DNA of 64,000 bases from an uncultured Paracoccaceae bacterium (lineage in GTDB: Bacteria > Pseudomonadota > Alphaproteobacteria > Rhodobacterales > Rhodobacteraceae): positions 558,001 through 622,000 of the forward strand of contig CANLDN010000001.1 of NCBI GenBank assembly GCA_947489445.1. The letters run 5' to 3'. Shown here one piece after another: positions 36,711 to 46,303 of the stretch. The notes beneath the pieces are model-generated. The model had not been told where the DNA came from. It did no database searches and saw only the letters and a program-made list of their open reading frames with translations. Both the position numbers and the translations under genes were made by a program. Each line of letters begins with the position of its first letter. Position 1 is the stretch's first letter.

Positions 36711-36776
36711 GGTCAGCACCTCATCCTGAGATATTTAGAAACAGTCATGAACGTCGCGCCATGTGAACATTCGCGG

Positions 36777-36832
36777 TAATTGATCCAGCCATCTATTTGT
36801 CATTTTAGGGTCAAAAGTCCCTGTGTTAACGA
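36777..36832 (+). promoter_or_regulatory. Three-box promoter-like element of eCIS-core gene D
   Basis: TAATTGA (36777-36783), 17 nt, CATTTTA (36801-36807), 16 nt, TGTTAA (36824-36829), ending 44 nt before the ATG. Flanks AGGGT and CGATGG match those of gene C's element. Confidence 0.65.
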
Positions 36833-36873
36833 TGGATATCTCAACGCAACCAAGCTGACGACAGGACGCTGCG

Positions 36874-38268
36874 ATGAAGACCTACCAAACAACAGTTAAA
36901 AAGGTCGCCCCCGCAGCCAAACGCCACCCGACCGCCGGCATGTCACAGCTGCAAAGACTGGCCAACAGCAGCCCGAAAACGCAAGATCTACGTCAATTGC
37001 AAAGGATGGCGGATAGCGGCGTCGGTCCAAGCCATGCCCATACGACACCCAATCGAACAGGTCTGCCCGACACCCTCAAATCCGGCATCGAAAACCTGTC
37101 CGGCGTGTCGATGGATCATGTGAAGGTTCACCGCAACTCCACCAAACCCGCGCAATTACAGGCCCATGCTTACGCGCAGGGCAGCGACATCCACCTTGGT
37201 CCCGGACAGGAAAAACACTTGCCGCATGAGGCGTGGCATGTGGTGCAGCAGACGCAGGGACGGGTGAAACCAACGATACAGCTGAGGGGGATCGGCGTGA
37301 ATGATGATGCAGGGCTTGAACAGGAAGCCGATGTAATGGGGGCGAAAGCGGCGCAGTTTTCAGGTGGTCACTTTGAAAGAAAGACGCCTCACGTCAGCAC
37401 TGTAACAAACCTTCAGATGACAACCATCCTGCAACGCAACGCGATTATCCGTAACCGCCTGAATGTCGTTGGAGAAGACCATGTTGAATCCGACGACCGA
37501 CGGGAGGATGAAATGGACTACATTGCAACGCGCGGCATCAATCGGAACAATTACTGGACCGAAGATGGCTTTGTCTATGACATCAAAGAAAAGAAAAAAT
37601 GGCTCGGTGGACTGTGGACCACCACAAAGTCGCGGACCACGCATCGTGGCGACCCGCGGCTGTCCAGGGTTGAAGGGCGGCTTGCATATATCAAGGAAAA
37701 AGTCGCGCGCCGTATGGCGTGGCTCAGCGGATTACAGGGACTCAGACTGAATAAGGCTGAAGAATACTATACCGGAATGGAATGGAGGGTTGCCATGGAA
37801 CGCCTCAACTACGGTGTTAACATGGCAATCGATGACTTAGGTCAATTGACCAGAGATCCAGAACATCAAAACATACATGGCACCATGCAAACCATCTTAG
37901 GGCACATGCGGCAACTTCGCGGTATTTTCCTGCCTCTTGAAGGTGTCAATGTTCCGACATCCAGGCCGCGCATTGGCTATGCCCAAATGTTCATGCAGCA
38001 TTGGACCCCGGTTGAACCCGCTTTCGTGCAAGCTATCGGTCGACCAATCCAACTGTTTGCAACAACGGTATTTGACCGGTCCCAGGGTATGCATGACGGC
38101 GCCGAACATGCCGCCAGAAAGCGGGGGGTTTGGAAGGTGGGCCAAACGCATGTCGATCAAATCAAAGGACAGATCGACGCAAATGAGGCTGGGGACTACA
38201 ACATTGTGACACAAAACGAATTCAACACAGAACTCTACGCGGCCCGACCCGACCTTGATCCGAATTAG
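36874..38268 (+). CDS. eCIS-core (DUF4157) protein D with a GX2H-pair C-terminal domain
   Basis: A 464-residue paralog of protein C. The leader is residues 1-58, the eCIS-core domain residues ~62-159 with HEAWH at 118-122. The C-terminal domain runs from LNVVGEDHV (G200-H203) and [10 protein letters not shown] to [10 protein letters not shown] (G423-H426). The core-coding DNA is identical to that of gene C over 104 nt (37174-37277 and 35586-35689), whereas the C-terminal domains have diverged strongly, with only anchor motifs kept. AGGACG precedes the ATG. It ends 3 nt from the convergent ogt gene. Confidence 0.85.
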   Translation: MKTYQTTVKKVAPAAKRHPTAGMSQLQRLANSSPKTQDLRQLQRMADSGVGPSHAHTTPNRTGLPDTLKSGIENLSGVSMDHVKVHRNSTKPAQLQAHAYAQGSDIHLGPGQEKHLPHEAWHVVQQTQGRVKPTIQLRGIGVNDDAGLEQEADVMGAKAAQFSGGHFERKTPHVSTVTNLQMTTILQRNAIIRNRLNVVGEDHVESDDRREDEMDYIATRGINRNNYWTEDGFVYDIKEKKKWLGGLWTTTKSRTTHRGDPRLSRVEGRLAYIKEKVARRMAWLSGLQGLRLNKAEEYYTGMEWRVAMERLNYGVNMAIDDLGQLTRDPEHQNIHGTMQTILGHMRQLRGIFLPLEGVNVPTSRPRIGYAQMFMQHWTPVEPAFVQAIGRPIQLFATTVFDRSQGMHDGAEHAARKRGVWKVGQTHVDQIKGQIDANEAGDYNIVTQNEFNTELYAARPDLDPN

Positions 38269-38271
38269 TAA

Positions 38272-38721
38272 TCAGATGAGCAGGCTGGCACCCCCCTCAA
38301 GCCGCAGCAACGCCACCTTCGCCTCAATCCCACCCGCGCCGGAATAGCCGCCTAAACCATTGGCCGCTAAAACCCGGTGACAGGGGATCAGGATCGCGAT
38401 GGGGTTAGCCCCGCAGGCCTGCCCGATCGCCTGCGCCGATACGCCCAATTCTTTCGCCAAATCGCCGTATGTTCGGGTTTCACCATATGGAATGGCGCAA
38501 AGGGCCGCATAAAATTTCTGCTGAAATGCGCTGCCATCGGGCGCCAGCGGCACGGTAAACTCGGTCAATTTGCCCGCAAAGTAATCCGCCATTTCCTGTC
38601 GCAACTGCGCATGTAGCGGCCCATCAACCAGCGTGCCCGCTTTTCCCCAGATCAAACGCGACACCGCCTGATCGGTCGCATCAGCTCCCAATGGTCCGAC
38701 GGGCGAAGTTTCACAAATCAA
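38272..38721 (-). CDS. ogt: Methylated-DNA-[protein]-cysteine S-methyltransferase
   Basis: A 149-residue repair protein. The acceptor cysteine is in the PCHR motif (ANPIAILIPCHRVLAANG), and IPYGETRTYGDLAKELG is the preceding winged helix. It removes alkyl groups from O6-alkylguanine in a suicide reaction. It starts with TTG overlapping the stop of the thioesterase gene (TTGA), so the two are coupled. The short N-terminal domain is typical of the Ogt type. Confidence 0.92.
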   Translation of the reverse strand: MICETSPVGPLGADATDQAVSRLIWGKAGTLVDGPLHAQLRQEMADYFAGKLTEFTVPLAPDGSAFQQKFYAALCAIPYGETRTYGDLAKELGVSAQAIGQACGANPIAILIPCHRVLAANGLGGYSGAGGIEAKVALLRLEGGASLLI

Positions 38722-39158
38722 CCCGTCATCCCCCGAACTGCCATCATTGTCGCCGTCATGGTCGCGACGGTCGTTTCACTTTCACAGTCCAGCGCAATGG
38801 CGCGACCGGTCGTAAATGTCAGGGTGCGGCCTGATTTGAGCACTTCGCCTTCGAACCGAAAATGCACACCCTTTGCAGGGGCCATGAAATTGGCCTTGAA
38901 CTCGACCGTCAGCACCTCGGCTTCTGCATCCATGAGCGTAAAGGCAGCAAAACCGCAAGCGCTGTCCATGGCAGTCGTGATCACGCCCGCATGCATGAAC
39001 CCGTGATGCTGGGTAAAATCAGGGTTAAATGGCATGTCCAGCACCACCCGGCCCGGCGCCACATCACCCACCGTGATGCCCATCGCCGACATCGCACCCT
39101 GCCGGGCAAAATCAGCCCGCATCCGGGCCACCGCATCAGGATTGCGGAACGCTGTCAT
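38718..39158 (-). CDS. PaaI-family hotdog thioesterase
   Basis: A 146-residue hotdog-fold protein. The signature is [23 protein letters not shown], with HGG-type placement of the active-site helix, then [15 protein letters not shown]. Such enzymes hydrolyse aromatic or medium-chain acyl-CoAs; the substrate is unknown. It is coupled to ogt downstream and divergent from the monooxygenase gene. Confidence 0.87.
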   Translation of the reverse strand: MTAFRNPDAVARMRADFARQGAMSAMGITVGDVAPGRVVLDMPFNPDFTQHHGFMHAGVITTAMDSACGFAAFTLMDAEAEVLTVEFKANFMAPAKGVHFRFEGEVLKSGRTLTFTTGRAIALDCESETTVATMTATMMAVRGMTG

Positions 39159-39272
39159 TGTCTTGCCTTTCGATCGATTGTCACACGCAGCCTAAACCGA
39201 CACCAAAGCGACGGCAAAGCCTCTTGGTTTGCGGGGTCATCATCCTTAGATCAGGGGAAAGGAACATCTGCC

Positions 39273-40274
39273 ATGCATCATTTCTCACTCCTCGATCTTT
39301 CACCTATCCCCGATGGGCACAGCGCGGCAGATGCGCTCGCCAATACAGTCGCGCTCGCCCGCGCCGCCGAAGGATGGGGGTATCACCGCTATTGGCTGGC
39401 AGAGCATCACAACATGCCCGGCATCGCCAGCGCCGCAACAGCCGTCGTCATTGGGCATGTGGCGGCGGCAACCACGACCATGCGGATCGGTGCTGGCGGC
39501 ATCATGCTGCCCAATCACGCGCCATTGGTTGTGGCCGAACAATTCGGCACGCTGGCCACGCTTTATCCTGACAGGATCGATCTCGGCCTTGGGCGGGCAC
39601 CGGGCACCGACATGGCGACGGCCCGCGCCTTGCGGCGGCATATGGCCCCAGAGGACAGCTTTCCACAGGATGTGACCGAACTGATCGGCTATTTCGGCGA
39701 TGACACAACAAAAGTGCAGGCAATCCCCGGGAAAGGGACCCATGTGCCCGTCTGGATTCTGGGCTCCAGCCTTTATGGCGCACAGCTCGCGGCCCATCTT
39801 GGCCTACCCTACGCTTTCGCGTCGCATTTCGCGTCTGCAATGTTGGAAGAAGCGATTGCGATCTACAGACGCAACTTTCAGCCATCACAATGGCTGGCGC
39901 AACCCTATGTCATGATGGCCGCGGGGGTATGCGCAGCGGACACGGACGAAGAAGCCACTTTCCTGCGCACTTCGCAATTGCTCGCCTTTGCGCGGTTGCG
40001 CACGGGATCGCCCGGCAAACTGCCCCGGCCTACCCATGACGTCACTCAAGAGATCGCGCCGCATGTTCTGGCGCAGGTAAACGCAGCACTCAGCTGCTCT
40101 GCGACGGGCGCGCCTGATACCGTAAGAACGCAGATCAAATCGCTGTTGGATACCTATCACCCTGATGAGCTGATGATGACCGGGATGATCCACGACCAGA
40201 CGGCACGCCTGCGATCATTCGAAATCGCGGCGCAGGTTCTGACAGATTTACGCAAACCAGCCGCCGCGGCCTAA
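39273..40274 (+). CDS. LLM-class flavin-dependent monooxygenase (luciferase-like)
   Basis: A 333-residue (beta/alpha)8 flavoprotein. The family pattern is visible as [20 protein letters not shown] near residue 45, [21 protein letters not shown], and [11 protein letters not shown]. This is the YhbW-like subgroup of the bacterial luciferase superfamily. It would use reduced FMN and oxygen; the substrate is unknown. The ATG at 39273 is preceded by AGGGGAAAGGA and begins the conserved part. It overlaps the panE-like gene by 4 nt tail to tail. Confidence 0.88.
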   Translation: MHHFSLLDLSPIPDGHSAADALANTVALARAAEGWGYHRYWLAEHHNMPGIASAATAVVIGHVAAATTTMRIGAGGIMLPNHAPLVVAEQFGTLATLYPDRIDLGLGRAPGTDMATARALRRHMAPEDSFPQDVTELIGYFGDDTTKVQAIPGKGTHVPVWILGSSLYGAQLAAHLGLPYAFASHFASAMLEEAIAIYRRNFQPSQWLAQPYVMMAAGVCAADTDEEATFLRTSQLLAFARLRTGSPGKLPRPTHDVTQEIAPHVLAQVNAALSCSATGAPDTVRTQIKSLLDTYHPDELMMTGMIHDQTARLRSFEIAAQVLTDLRKPAAAA

Positions 40275-41254
40275 ACGCCATAAAGCCCGGCTGTTTTCCC
40301 CCGCAATTGTGTCAGGGCCAAAACAGTATCAATCGTCGGTGTTGGTGTCTCGGTAATGCGGCCCAGCTCCTGCACCGACCCGACAAGGGCGTCGATTTCC
40401 ATCGGGCGACCTGCATCCAGGTCCTGCAACATCGACGTGCGATGCGCACCCACCGCAGCCCCGCCATCAATGCGCCGTTCCACATCAATCGGGAACTTCA
40501 CGCCCAGTTTCTCTGCCACTTCCTGCGCCTCGACCATCATGCCACGGGCGACGGCACGCGTGCCGGGATCACTGCAAAGCACATCCAGTGTCGCATGTGT
40601 CAGCGCCGATATCGGGTTGAACGACAGGTTGCCCCACAGCTTCACCCAAATCTCATCGCGCAATCTTGGGCGCACGGGCGCTTTCAAACCGGCGGCTGAC
40701 AACGCTTGCGACAACGCGACTGCGCGCTCCGATTTGCTGCCATCAGGCTCGCCCAGCGAGAACCGATTGCCCTCAATATGTTTGATCGTACCCGGCTCGG
40801 ACACTTCAGCAGCCGGATACACCACGCAACCCAACACACGGTCGGGCCCAAAACCATCCCATTGCGCATTACCTGGATCGACAGTCTGCAATCGCGTCCC
40901 TTCCAGATCAGTGCCGATCTTGTGGAAATACCACCACGGCACGCCATTCACCCCGCTGACAATTGTCGTCTGTTCACCAATCAGCGGCTGCATCCTTGGC
41001 ACGACCGGCGGCACCGAATGCGCCTTGAGCGTGACGATGACATAGTCCTGCGGACCCAAATCGGCAGGGTTATCGCTGGCGGTGACGGGCACTGTCACTG
41101 GGTCATTGTCTGCTTCAACCAGCGTCAGGCCCTTGGCGTTCATGACCGCCAAATGCGGACCACGGGCGACAAGGCTGACATCCGCACCCGCTTGGGCCAG
41201 CTTCACCCCCAAATAGCCGCCAATGGCGCCCGCCCCAAAAATGCAGATTTTCAT
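40271..41254 (-). CDS. panE: 2-dehydropantoate 2-reductase family protein
   Basis: A 327-residue NAD(P)-dependent dehydrogenase. The nucleotide loop is [12 protein letters not shown] at the N-terminus. The second domain carries the catalytic lysine in [25 protein letters not shown]-family members reduce ketopantoate in pantothenate synthesis, but many paralogs act on other 2-keto acids. The gene starts 3 nt after the acyl-CoA ligase stop, so a role in that pathway is as likely as in coenzyme A synthesis. Confidence 0.8.
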   Translation of the reverse strand: MKICIFGAGAIGGYLGVKLAQAGADVSLVARGPHLAVMNAKGLTLVEADNDPVTVPVTASDNPADLGPQDYVIVTLKAHSVPPVVPRMQPLIGEQTTIVSGVNGVPWWYFHKIGTDLEGTRLQTVDPGNAQWDGFGPDRVLGCVVYPAAEVSEPGTIKHIEGNRFSLGEPDGSKSERAVALSQALSAAGLKAPVRPRLRDEIWVKLWGNLSFNPISALTHATLDVLCSDPGTRAVARGMMVEAQEVAEKLGVKFPIDVERRIDGGAAVGAHRTSMLQDLDAGRPMEIDALVGSVQELGRITETPTPTIDTVLALTQLRGKTAGLYGV

Positions 41255-41257
41255 CGC

Positions 41258-42787
41258 TCAGACCTTTTCCACCAGACCCAGCTTTTCCGCGAGGCCAATG
41301 CGCTGCATCTTACCGGTCGCACCTTTGGGGATTTCATCCAAAATGATCACCCGGCGGGGTACCTTGAAATCAGCCATATGTGCGGTGGCAAAGGCACGAA
41401 TGTCCTGTTCTGTCGTGACGGACCCGTCCGTCAAAACAACCGCCGCCGCGACCTCTTCACCCAGTTTTGGGTGCGGCAGGGCAAAGGTCACTACCTGAAC
41501 GATATCAGGATGGTCCAGCAGAACGCCATCCACCTCCAGCGGACTGATCTTTTCGCCACCACGGTTGATGATTTCCTTCAGTCGGCCTGTCAGATGCAAA
41601 TAACCGTCCCTGTCAAATGCGCCCTGATCACCAGTCCGAAACCAACGCGCGCCATCCGCCTCAAAAAAGTTCTTTGCATTGGCGTCCGGGTTGCTTTCAT
41701 ATCCCGGCGTCACATTCGGGCCAGAGATGACGACCTCACCTGTTCCCTTGATCAGACGGTTTTCAGTCTCATGTGCGATCCGCATCTGCGGCCCGGCCGG
41801 GATACCAACAGCGCCCGGTTTTTGGGTTCCGGACGCAAGCGGATTACACGCCATCTGATGGGTCGCCTCGGTCATGCCATAGGCCTCGATCACCGGTGCG
41901 CCAAATGTTTGGTTAAGCGCAACCATCACCTGGGCTGGCAACGACGCGGACGAAGAACGCAGAAACCGCAACGGCGTGGCCGCAATCACATCCGCATTGC
42001 GTCCGGCACGGCTCAGGATTGCCTGATGCATTGTTGGCACCGCAGTATACCACGTGGGCTGCGCCTCTTTCATGGAGGCAAAGAACCGTAGCGCATCAAA
42101 TCCCGGTGCGCACCAAACCGACCCGCCTGCGGCCAGCGATGCAGTGACCGCAGCAATCAACCCGTGAATATGAAAGAGCGGCATGACATTCAGGCACCGA
42201 TCAGCCTGGGTCAGGGCCAGCGACACTTTGATATGTTCAGCGGATGCCGCGATATTGGATTGCAAAAGCGGCACAATCTTCGGGCGCGACGTCGTACCAG
42301 AGGTATGCAGGATCAATGCCACATCATCTGCCGCAGGGTCGGCAGTATCAGCGGGACCGGATGCTGCCGATGACAGCTGGAAATACCCTGCGGCGACGCC
42401 ATCTGGCACTGACACATGCACAATCGCCATGCCTGCCTTGGTCGCGGCGGCAAGGGCGGGGCCATCATAATCCGCCATTACGACCAGAGCCTTCGCTCGC
42501 AAATCGGACAGATAGAAATCGTATTCTTCCTCGCGATACGCCGGGTTCAGCGGGGCCGTCGTGGCGACCTGTGCGATAGTTACGAAAGCGGCAGCCATCT
42601 CTGGCCCATTTGGCAAGACAATGGCCACCCGGTCACCCCTGCCGATGCCCATACCATGCAGCGCAGCCCTCACCTCGCCGGTCAGCTCGCGCAAGCCATC
42701 ATAGCTTAACCAATCGCGATCAGGCGCGCCAATCACAGGGGTCGCGCCTGCATGATCACTCAAAACGGCGCTCAGTGTTGTATGCAT
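41258..42787 (-). CDS. Acyl-CoA ligase of the AMP-forming family (oxalate-CoA-ligase-like)
   Basis: A 509-residue adenylate-forming enzyme. The phosphate loop is LILHTSGTTSRPK, the AMP motif is YGMTEATHQMACNP, the hinge is FRTGDQGAFDRDGYLHLTGRLKE, and the C-terminal catalytic lysine is in PKGATGKMQRIG. The pattern, with MPLFHIHGL and an SSSASLPAQV block, is closest to the Pcs60/AAE3 oxalyl-CoA synthetases. The substrate is not proven. Co-directional with the panE-like gene. The upstream DNA has a TATAAT box on the minus strand near 42873. Confidence 0.82.
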   Translation of the reverse strand: MHTTLSAVLSDHAGATPVIGAPDRDWLSYDGLRELTGEVRAALHGMGIGRGDRVAIVLPNGPEMAAAFVTIAQVATTAPLNPAYREEEYDFYLSDLRAKALVVMADYDGPALAAATKAGMAIVHVSVPDGVAAGYFQLSSAASGPADTADPAADDVALILHTSGTTSRPKIVPLLQSNIAASAEHIKVSLALTQADRCLNVMPLFHIHGLIAAVTASLAAGGSVWCAPGFDALRFFASMKEAQPTWYTAVPTMHQAILSRAGRNADVIAATPLRFLRSSSASLPAQVMVALNQTFGAPVIEAYGMTEATHQMACNPLASGTQKPGAVGIPAGPQMRIAHETENRLIKGTGEVVISGPNVTPGYESNPDANAKNFFEADGARWFRTGDQGAFDRDGYLHLTGRLKEIINRGGEKISPLEVDGVLLDHPDIVQVVTFALPHPKLGEEVAAAVVLTDGSVTTEQDIRAFATAHMADFKVPRRVIILDEIPKGATGKMQRIGLAEKLGLVEKV

Positions 42788-43034
42788 CGATGTCGTCCTT
42801 CGCTCTGTTTTATGCGGCAGGTCATCAGACCACCCACCTGCACCGCAAACGGGGTATGTACGCTAACAAAAGAAATTATATAAAATGCACCACCAACAAA
42901 GAACCTAGCAGAGCTTCGCCATTCGACAATGTAAGAACACAATCCTTCCGCAAGGTCAGCGTTTGGCAATGTTGTTTCTGTTGTAGCTCAACGGCCCGAT
43001 CATCAGGCACCTGCAATACAAAAGCGAGCGTCAG

Positions 43035-43061
43035 AAAAACCCGCCCCTTATGGGGCAGGTT
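43035..43061 (-). terminator. Rho-independent terminator of ileS
   Basis: Read on the minus strand, AACCTGCCCC-ATAA-GGGGCGGGTT has one G-U pair and is followed by T residues. It starts about 10 nt after the ileS stop. Confidence 0.8.
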
Positions 43062-43070
43062 CTCTCAAAT

Positions 43071-46007
43071 TCAGCTCAACGCGGTATCGCAGCGACCGCA
43101 GACACCCGCATGGGTATGCGTGCCGACATCGGGCAGGATTTTCCAACAACGTTGGCATTTCTCACCCTCTGCACGGGCAAAGACGACAGCAACATCGGCC
43201 ACGTCATCCAGATGGAACGCGCCCGATGGGGCCGCCTCGGTGCTGACATGAATGTCCGACGTGATACACAGATCATCAAAACTGACGGTTTCCAGCACTT
43301 TCGCCGTCTCGGCACTCACATAAACAGTTGGGGCTGCCTCAAGCGAAGCACCAATGACCTTATTGGTCCGCTCGACCTCCAACGCGCCTGTCACCACGCG
43401 GCGCACCTTGCGCACGGTGGCCCATTTCGCCGCCAATGCTTCATCCCCCCAACCGGTCGGCGTTTCGGCGAAATCCTCCAGATGAATGGAACTGTCATCC
43501 CCCGGGAACCGCTCCAGCCAGACCTCTTCCATAGTGAAAGTCAGCATCGGAGCCAACCATTTGGTGATCCGGTGATACAGGATATCCAGCACCGTCCGCG
43601 CCGCGCGGCGCCGGGGCGTGTCCCCATCACAATAAAGCGCATCTTTGCGGATATCGAAGTAGAACGCCGACAGTTCCAACGTGGCAAAGGTAAAGACCGC
43701 CTGAAACACGCCCTGAAAATCGTATTTGGCATAGCCTTCGCGCACCTGCACATCCAGCTCAGCCAAACGATGCAGGACCCAGCGTTCCAGTTCCGGCATA
43801 TCCGCAGGCTGCACCCGATCGCTTTCGGTGAAATCACTCAAAGAGCCCAGCATGAACCGCACCGTGTTGCGCAAGCGGCGATAACTATCGGCGACCCCCT
43901 TCAGGATCTCGTCGCCGATCCGGTGATCGTGCTTGTAATCCGTCGTGGCCACCCAAAGCCGCAGGATATCGGCCCCGTATTGCTGCACCACCTGCGCGGG
44001 CTCGATGGTGTTGCCAAGCGATTTCGACATCTTCTCGCCCTTGGCATCCAGCGTGAACGCATGGGTCACCACGGCGCGATAGGGCGCATGGCCGATCGTG
44101 CCGCAAGCCTGCAACATCGAGGAATGGAACCAGCCACGATGCTGATCGGTGCCTTCCAGATAGACATCGGCCATCCCGTCCTCGGACCCGTCTTCGCGGT
44201 CGCGCAGCACAAAAGCGTGGGTGGACCCTGAGTCAAACCACACATCCAGAATGTCGAACACCTGATCATAGGCATCATGATCCACATCATTGCCCAGGAA
44301 CCGAGCTTTGGCCCCGTCCTTGTACCAAGCATCCGCGCCTTCAGCCTCAAACGCCTCAAGGACGCGGGCATTCACGGCGTCATTGCGGAGTAGATAGTCA
44401 TCGTCCGTGGGCTGCGCACCTTTCTTGGTAAAGCAGGTCAGCGGCACACCCCAAGCGCGCTGCCGCGACAAAACCCAATCCGGCCGCGCCTCGATCATCG
44501 AATAAAGACGGTTGCGGCCTGTCTTCGGCGTCCAAGTCACCAACTCGTCGATCGATCGCAACGCCCGCTCGCGGATCGTCTCACCATAGGTGTTCTTGCC
44601 GTCGCCCACCGGCTTATCAATCGCCGCAAACCACTGCGGGCGGTTCAAACGGATGACCGGCGCCTTAGAGCGCCAAGAATGCGCATCCGAAATCGTGATG
44701 CGCTTGCGGGCAAGTAGCGCGCCCACTTCCGTCAGCTTTTCGATGACGGCCTTATTGGCCCCACCCGGCTTGCCATTGGGCTTGAGGATCGCCTCGCCCC
44801 CAAAGAACGGCAGATCAGCACGGTACGAACTGTCATCTAGGATATTATACGTCATCGGCAAGCCATGCTTCACCCCGATGGCATAGTCATCATCACCATG
44901 GGACGGGGCAGTGTGAACAAAGCCCGTACCTGCGTCATCCGTGACATGTTCGCCCGGTAGCATCGGCACATCGAAGTCCCATTCGCCATTTCCGCCTGTC
45001 GCACCACGCAGCGGGTGAGCAAGTTTCAAGACAGATAGATCGGCCCCGCGTTCGATATTACCGATGTGCTCAAAGTCGTCCACCTTTGCTTCCCTTAGAG
45101 CGTCTAGCGCACGCACGTGTGCAAACAGGAGAATGTCCCCAACCTTTGCCCAGTTACCCTCCGGAGCATCTTTGATTTCAAAAACGCTGTATCGAACATG
45201 AGGATTGAAGCACACTGCGCGGTTCTGAGGGAGCGTCCACGGTGTTGTTGTCCAGATGGCGACCGATGCTCTTGCGAGCTTGTCTTTTAGATCAGGTTGG
45301 TCGTTTTGCTGTGATACGTTCAGCTCTTCGACATTACTTACCGGAAACTTCACCCAGATCGCATCGGTCTGGCGGTCATGATACTCCACCTCCGCCTCGG
45401 CCAGCGCGGTCTTCTCCACCGGCGACCACATCACGGGCTTGGACCCCTGATAGAGCGTCCCGTTCATCAGGAACTTCTGGAATTCCTCGGCGATCACCCG
45501 TTCGGCGTGGAAATTCATCGTCAGATACGGATCATCCCAATTGCCCTGCACGCCTAACCGCTTGAATTCCTCGCGTTGGATATCGACCCAGCCATCGGCG
45601 AACTTGCGGCATTCCTGCCGGAAATCGACAACATCCACATCGTCCTTATCGCGGCCCTTGGCGCGGTATTGTTCTTCGATCTTCCACTCAATCGGCAGAC
45701 CATGGCAATCCCAGCCCGGCACATAGCGAGCATCGCGGCCCATCATCTGCTGCGAACGGACAACCATATCCTTGAGGATCTTGTTCAACGCGTGGCCGAT
45801 ATGCAGATGACCATTCGCGTAAGGCGGGCCATCATGCAGCGTAAAGGGTTTCCGCCCCCCGGCCTTCTCGCGCAGCTTGTCATAGACCCCGATCTGCGCC
45901 CAGCGGGCCAGCCAATCGGGTTCACGCTTGGGCAATCCGGCCCGCATCGGGAAATCCGTGCGCGGCAGGTTCAGGGTGGATTTATAGTCGGGTGTTTCGG
46001 CGCTCAT
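43071..46007 (-). CDS. ileS: Isoleucyl-tRNA synthetase
   Basis: A 978-residue class I synthetase. The HIGH motif is ANGHLHIGHALNK (near residue 70) and the KMSKS loop is GEKMSKSLGN (near 635). The editing domain is residues ~220-440, and the C-terminal zinc finger has CQRCWKI and CGRCDTAL. The length and the zinc finger are those of the bacterial type 1 enzyme, which is normally sensitive to mupirocin. It charges tRNA-Ile and edits Val. Confidence 0.97.
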   Translation of the reverse strand: MSAETPDYKSTLNLPRTDFPMRAGLPKREPDWLARWAQIGVYDKLREKAGGRKPFTLHDGPPYANGHLHIGHALNKILKDMVVRSQQMMGRDARYVPGWDCHGLPIEWKIEEQYRAKGRDKDDVDVVDFRQECRKFADGWVDIQREEFKRLGVQGNWDDPYLTMNFHAERVIAEEFQKFLMNGTLYQGSKPVMWSPVEKTALAEAEVEYHDRQTDAIWVKFPVSNVEELNVSQQNDQPDLKDKLARASVAIWTTTPWTLPQNRAVCFNPHVRYSVFEIKDAPEGNWAKVGDILLFAHVRALDALREAKVDDFEHIGNIERGADLSVLKLAHPLRGATGGNGEWDFDVPMLPGEHVTDDAGTGFVHTAPSHGDDDYAIGVKHGLPMTYNILDDSSYRADLPFFGGEAILKPNGKPGGANKAVIEKLTEVGALLARKRITISDAHSWRSKAPVIRLNRPQWFAAIDKPVGDGKNTYGETIRERALRSIDELVTWTPKTGRNRLYSMIEARPDWVLSRQRAWGVPLTCFTKKGAQPTDDDYLLRNDAVNARVLEAFEAEGADAWYKDGAKARFLGNDVDHDAYDQVFDILDVWFDSGSTHAFVLRDREDGSEDGMADVYLEGTDQHRGWFHSSMLQACGTIGHAPYRAVVTHAFTLDAKGEKMSKSLGNTIEPAQVVQQYGADILRLWVATTDYKHDHRIGDEILKGVADSYRRLRNTVRFMLGSLSDFTESDRVQPADMPELERWVLHRLAELDVQVREGYAKYDFQGVFQAVFTFATLELSAFYFDIRKDALYCDGDTPRRRAARTVLDILYHRITKWLAPMLTFTMEEVWLERFPGDDSSIHLEDFAETPTGWGDEALAAKWATVRKVRRVVTGALEVERTNKVIGASLEAAPTVYVSAETAKVLETVSFDDLCITSDIHVSTEAAPSGAFHLDDVADVAVVFARAEGEKCQRCWKILPDVGTHTHAGVCGRCDTALS

Positions 46008-46303
46008 TGCAGGCGTCCTTCAGGCAATCATATGAAAAGAGGTGAGGAGCGGTGCGCGCACGCAGACACCTTTTCCCGGCTGGCGCAATCAGGCCGCCGG
46101 GCAAATAATGCGTATGATCATCAGGCTCATCATGATCGCGCTTATAGAACCGCAAACACGGGGGGTAAAGCCTTCACCATCAGCTTCTTTTGGCCCTAAA
46201 TATCCCCGCCGGAGGCAGCAACAGCGCCAACCGCGCAACGCCCCGATCAACACGTCATGTCGCCGCCATCAGAACCGGGAATGCGCGGCAGCGCACCGCT
46301 TGG
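46008..46303. other. Intergenic region upstream of ileS
   Basis: 296 bp between the FAD-protein stop and the ileS start. There is no convincing gene. One plus-strand frame (from 46108) begins with a hydrophobic MRMIIRLIMIALI stretch but continues without structure into the next gene, so I do not call it. The ileS promoter must lie here, but no sharp -35/-10 pair stands out. Confidence 0.4.

Noticed and set aside
31955..38268. Type VI secretion or phage tail locus
   Set aside because: No sheath, tube, baseplate, VgrG/PAAR or ClpV-like gene is present; only DUF4157-type proteins are seen.
40706..42091. 461-codon plus-strand frame across panE and the acyl-CoA ligase
   Set aside because: It spans two real minus-strand genes and has no recognisable domain, so it is an antisense artefact.
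42975..43010. tRNA-like words (GTAGCTCAACGG) downstream of ileS
   Set aside because: The D-arm-like words are not followed by an anticodon stem or a T-arm. No cloverleaf can be formed.
43050..44231. 393-codon plus-strand frame over the 3' part of ileS
   Set aside because: Antisense to ileS, including its zinc finger; no ribosome-binding site or motif.
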